Source: Deinococcus sp.
GTDB taxonomy: Bacteria; Deinococcota; Deinococci; Deinococcales; Deinococcaceae
DNA: 41,233 bases
Reading direction: 5' to 3'
Assembly: GCA_018260375.1 (NCBI GenBank)
Contig: JAGLBF010000004.1
Coordinates: 1 to 41,233 of the forward strand
This document shows positions 37,909 through 41,233 of the stretch, in pieces. The notes beneath the pieces are model-generated. The model was given only the letters and a program-made list of their open reading frames with translations, had not been told where the DNA came from and did not search any database. The translations under genes were made by a program, and so were the position numbers. The number at the start of each line of letters is the position of its first letter. The first letter of the stretch is position 1.

Positions 37909-39342
37909 TCATCCCTCTAGCACCAACTTATCCACATCATTCAAAAGGGGCGTGCCTGCTGGGTAATCACCCGTAAAACACGCCGAGCAGATGCCAGGGC
38001 CACCAATCGCCTCTCGCAGACCGCGCTCGCTGATAAAGGCCAGGCTATCCGCCCCAATCAGCTCGCGGATTTCCTCAATGCTGTGGGTACTGGCAACCAG
38101 TTCTTTGCGGGCGGCGGTGTCTATGCCGTAAAAGCATGGGTGGGTAATCGGCGGACTGCTGACGCGGAAATGCACCTCGGTGGCCCCCGCCTCGCGCAGC
38201 AGGTTGACAATCTGGCGGCTGGTGGTACCGCGCACGATGCTGTCATCAACCAAAATGACCCGCTTGCCGCGCACGGCACTGGTGGGTGAGAGCTTCATTT
38301 TGACCTTGAGCTCGCGGGCTTCCTGGCTAGGCGAAATAAAGGTGCGGCCTGCATAGGGGTTTTTGTACAGGCCCCAGTCAAAGGGAATGCCACTTTCGCG
38401 GGCATACCCGATCGCCGCGCCAATGCCGCTGTCGGGTACGCCTACCACCACGTCGGCCTCTATGGACTTTTCACGGGCCAGTTGCTCACCCATGCGAATG
38501 CGGCTTTCATGAGCATCTACGCCGTCTAGCGTGCTGTCTGACCGGGCAAAATAAATCCACTCAAAGGAACAGGGCGTGGGAGTTTTACTCTCCACAACCA
38601 TCGAGTGCAGGCCCGTATCGTCAATACTCACCAGTTCGCCGGGTTGCACGTCGCGTATCAGCTTAGCGCCCACCGCGTACAGAGCACACGGCTCAGAAGC
38701 CAGCACATAGGCCCCGTCATCTCGCTGTCCGATCACCAGGGGGCGCACGCCGTGAGGGTCGCGGAAACCCAGCAGTTGGTCACGGCTCATCAGCACGCAG
38801 GCGTAGCCACCTTTTAGGCGCTTCATGGCGGTGGCGGTGGCTTCCATCAGGTCAATATGTGACTCACGGGCGATGAGGTTGAGCATCACTTCACTGTCGT
38901 TGGTGGTCTGAAAAAGCGCTCCCTCGTGCAGCATCTCGTCGCGCACTTCTAGCGCGTTGACAAAGTTGCCGTTGTGCGACAGGCCCAAAATGCCTTTGTT
39001 GGTGCGGGTGGTCAGCGGCTGCGCATTAAAGCGGATGTTGCTTCCCGTGGTGGAGTAGCGCACATGCCCGATACTGACGCGGGCGCCGGGCAAGCGCACA
39101 GAGGCCAAGCGCCGCTCATCAAATACCTGAGTCACCAGCCCCAGGTCTTTTTCAACATGGAACTTTTCGCCGTTAGACACGCACATGCCCGCCGCTTCTT
39201 GTCCGCGGTGTTGCAGGGCAAAGAGGCCCAGGTAGGTCAGCCACGCCAGGTCTTGCGGCGCGGGCGAGTAGATGCCAAATACACCGCATTCTTCACGGGG
39301 TTTGTCGGGCAAGTGGTGGGTGGGTGCGGAGTCAAAGATCAC
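37909..39342 (-). CDS. purF: Amidophosphoribosyltransferase
   Basis: First committed step of purine synthesis: PRPP plus glutamine to phosphoribosylamine. 477 residues of the Bacillus-type enzyme: a propeptide ending EE, then catalytic cysteine 19 (CGVFGIY), glutaminase domain (FALQHRGQEAAGM, HVRYSTTG, LSHNGNF), and phosphoribosyltransferase domain with the PRPP loop VILVDDSIVRGTTSRQIV. Cysteines in HPCFYGID and ICSACFTGDYP fit the 4Fe-4S cluster of this subgroup. Its start overlaps the purL stop by 4 bp, so the two are translationally coupled. Confidence 0.97.
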   Translation of the reverse strand: MIFDSAPTHHLPDKPREECGVFGIYSPAPQDLAWLTYLGLFALQHRGQEAAGMCVSNGEKFHVEKDLGLVTQVFDERRLASVRLPGARVSIGHVRYSTTGSNIRFNAQPLTTRTNKGILGLSHNGNFVNALEVRDEMLHEGALFQTTNDSEVMLNLIARESHIDLMEATATAMKRLKGGYACVLMSRDQLLGFRDPHGVRPLVIGQRDDGAYVLASEPCALYAVGAKLIRDVQPGELVSIDDTGLHSMVVESKTPTPCSFEWIYFARSDSTLDGVDAHESRIRMGEQLAREKSIEADVVVGVPDSGIGAAIGYARESGIPFDWGLYKNPYAGRTFISPSQEARELKVKMKLSPTSAVRGKRVILVDDSIVRGTTSRQIVNLLREAGATEVHFRVSSPPITHPCFYGIDTAARKELVASTHSIEEIRELIGADSLAFISERGLREAIGGPGICSACFTGDYPAGTPLLNDVDKLVLEG

Positions 39343-41233
39343 GCGAGAATCCCCCGCAAAGGTTCTTCCCAGGCCAGTTTGAGCGTTTCCAAGTTCACAC
39401 TCAAGTGTACTTGCTGCGCGGGGGCAGTAATCGTAACCGCCGGCGTATTTACCGTTTCGCCCAGCACCGCGTAGGGCACGCCCAGTTCGTTGAGCTTGGC
39501 GGTGGCGGCGGCTTTGTCTGTAACGGCCACAACCACGCGGCTGTGGGCCTCACCAAAAAGCAGCGCGTCAGCGCGGACACTTGCAGGTGCGTCAAGCGTG
39601 ACGGTAAAGCCCAAAGTGCCGGCAATCGCCATTTCAGCCAAGGCGACGGCCAGACCACCCTCGGCACAGTCATGCGCGGTGTCGGTGAGGCCTGCACGGA
39701 TGAGAGCCAGGGTGCTTGTTATCACCTGTTGCTCTAGGCTCAGGTCAAGCGCTGGCACGTGGCCCGCTTCCAGATCGTGCACTGTTTCTAGGTACTGGCT
39801 TGCGCCGATAGTGTCTGCGTGGTGGCCCAGCAAAATGATGGTTTGGCCCGCCGCTTTAAAGCCCTGCGTGGCCCGCTGGCTCACGTCGGGCAACACACCT
39901 ACCATGCCGATGGTGGGGGTGGGATGAATGGCCACTTTGTGTTCACCCCTAGGATCGCCGGCCTGGGTGTACTGGTTATAAAGGCTCACGTTGCCGCCCG
40001 TCACGGGGGTATTGAGGGCGCGGCAAGCATCGGCGATGCCCTGTACGGCCTGCTGCATCTGGTAGTACACATCCAGGCGGTGAGGATTGCCAAAGTTGAG
40101 GTTGTCCGTGATGGCCAGCGGGGTTGCGCCCACACAAGCCAGGTTGCGGGCGGCTTCGGCAACAGCGGCAGCGGCGCCCGTGTAGGGGTCAAGGTACACA
40201 AAACGCGGGTTGCAGTCGCTGGTAGCGGCTACGCCTAAACGGGTGCCTTTGATACGCAGCACGGCAGCGTCGGCGGCTCCTGGCAAAACCACGGTGTTGG
40301 TCATCACTTGCTGGTCATAGCGCTCAAAAATAGGGCGCTTGCTGGCAATAGTCGGATGGCCCAGCAGAGCGGTGAGCACCGCGCCGAGGTCGGCAGGAAC
40401 GGGAATAGCACTCAGGTCACGCTCGCGGGCTGCCCTGATGTCTTGCGATTCCACGCCCTCGCGGGTGTACTTAGGGGCTTCGTTGAGCAGCGCCACAGGC
40501 AGGTCGCAGACCACTTCACCCTTCCACGTCAGGCGGTAGTTGCTGTGGGCCTCTACCTCACCAATATCCACCACGTCCAGCTCCCACCTGGCCAGCAGGT
40601 CAAATAGCTCCTGTTCACACCCCGGCACAGGCACCAAAATCATGCGCTCCTGCGACTCACTGAGGCACAGCTCCATCGGCACCATACCCGTTTCGCGGGT
40701 CGGCACGTTGTCGAGGTTCATGGTGATGCCTAAGCCGGCGCGGTACGCCATTTCACAGGTGCTAGACACCAGTCCTGCCGCGCCCATATCCTGCACGCCT
40801 GCCACCAAGCCCGCCTGAATCGCTTCTAGCGTGGCTTCTAGCAGCAGTTTTTCCATAAAGGGGTCACCCACCTGCACGGCGGGGCGGTCTGCCTGCGACG
40901 CGTCACTGAGGTCAGCCGACGAAAACACTGCGCCGCCCAGCCCGTCACGGCCCGTCTTGGAGCCGACGTAGATGATCTTGTTGCCGACTTCACCCATGGT
41001 GCCTTTGGCGAGGTCTTCATGGCGCAGCAGGCCCAGCGCCATCACGTTCACCAGTGGGTTTTCCTGATAGCTGGGGTGAAAGGTAGTTTCGCCCCCCACC
41101 GTCGGCACACCAATCGCGTTGCCGTAGTGCGAGATGCCTTCCACCACGCCGTTCACCAGAAACCGGGTGCGGGGGCTGTCGGGGTTGCCAAAGCGCAGGC
41201 TATCCAGCACGGCAAAAGGCCGAGCACCCATGG
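39339..41233 (-). CDS. purL: Phosphoribosylformylglycinamidine synthase, PurL subunit (N-terminus outside window)
   Basis: ATP-dependent amidation of FGAR to FGAM, the fourth purine step, together with PurS and PurQ. About 631 codons are present, from the MGARPFAVLDSLRFG block to the end. Other family blocks: GVPTVGGETTFHPSY, MGAAGLVSSTCEMAYR, CLSESQERMILVPVPG, DNLNFGNPHRLDVYYQ, VTGGNVSLYNQ and DCAEGGLAVALAEMA. The length and the absence of a glutaminase domain at the C-terminus indicate the small PurL type (about 740 residues). The reading frame continues past 41233, so purS and purQ may lie just beyond. Confidence 0.96.
   Translation of the reverse strand, partial: MGARPFAVLDSLRFGNPDSPRTRFLVNGVVEGISHYGNAIGVPTVGGETTFHPSYQENPLVNVMALGLLRHEDLAKGTMGEVGNKIIYVGSKTGRDGLGGAVFSSADLSDASQADRPAVQVGDPFMEKLLLEATLEAIQAGLVAGVQDMGAAGLVSSTCEMAYRAGLGITMNLDNVPTRETGMVPMELCLSESQERMILVPVPGCEQELFDLLARWELDVVDIGEVEAHSNYRLTWKGEVVCDLPVALLNEAPKYTREGVESQDIRAARERDLSAIPVPADLGAVLTALLGHPTIASKRPIFERYDQQVMTNTVVLPGAADAAVLRIKGTRLGVAATSDCNPRFVYLDPYTGAAAAVAEAARNLACVGATPLAITDNLNFGNPHRLDVYYQMQQAVQGIADACRALNTPVTGGNVSLYNQYTQAGDPRGEHKVAIHPTPTIGMVGVLPDVSQRATQGFKAAGQTIILLGHHADTIGASQYLETVHDLEAGHVPALDLSLEQQVITSTLALIRAGLTDTAHDCAEGGLAVALAEMAIAGTLGFTVTLDAPASVRADALLFGEAHSRVVVAVTDKAAATAKLNELGVPYAVLGETVNTPAVTITAPAQQVHLSVNLETLKLAWEEPLRGILA

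Overview
The window looks like a chromosome segment of a Deinococcus or close relative (Deinococcota). The case rests on several points. The heat-shock gene clpB sits behind an HspR (HAIR-type) operator. Menaquinone is made by the futalosine route (mqnE, mqnA). PriA has lost its helicase motifs, as reported for D. radiodurans. A truncated surface protein at the left edge carries a GKDGP...ANTYY signature after its signal peptide. At least a dozen genes have a TACACT/TATACT-like -10 box 6-7 nt before the start codon, the leaderless pattern known from Deinococcus. No taxonomic search was possible, so the genus is an inference.

Layout. 1-3.3 kb: start of a surface protein, then clpB with its operator-promoter. 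3.4-8.4 kb: two orphan small proteins, rpiA, a secreted protein, a HIT protein, an SDR and a spondin-domain lipoprotein. 8.6-10.9 kb: mqnA and mqnE. 11.2-14.8 kb: a methyltransferase, a secreted protein, a GNAT acetyltransferase and a solitary ABC substrate-binding protein with a strong terminator. 15.2-20.0 kb: a two-gene RND efflux operon with a long structured leader and an unusual terminator made of two overlapping hairpins. 20.2-28.2 kb: a secreted protein, ruvA, hemD, an orphan, priA, a TMEM175-type channel and another orphan. 28.3-32.5 kb: the riboflavin operon ribD-ribE-ribBA-ribH behind an FMN riboswitch. 32.7-37.8 kb: a DUF2171 protein, a lipoprotein, an alpha/beta hydrolase lacking its nucleophile serine, a Na+/H+ antiporter, an M23 peptidase and a YwbE protein. 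37.9-41.2 kb: purF and the C-terminal part of purL, overlapping by 4 bp.

The most striking feature is a dispersed, strongly structured repeat family that fills much of the intergenic space (about 17 recognisable copies). The full unit is about 136 bp: an A module (hairpin GATTGATT...AATCAATC) joined to a B module of about 72 bp (outer arms ATACGGACTG...CAGTCCGTAT around two inner hairpins). Copies occur in both orientations, alone or as B only. They abut stop codons, sit inside the rib operon, and several have grown by 14- or 16-bp tandem steps. They also create false N-terminal extensions on priA, mqnE and the hydrolase. No CRISPR array, tRNA, rRNA, transposase or phage gene was seen.
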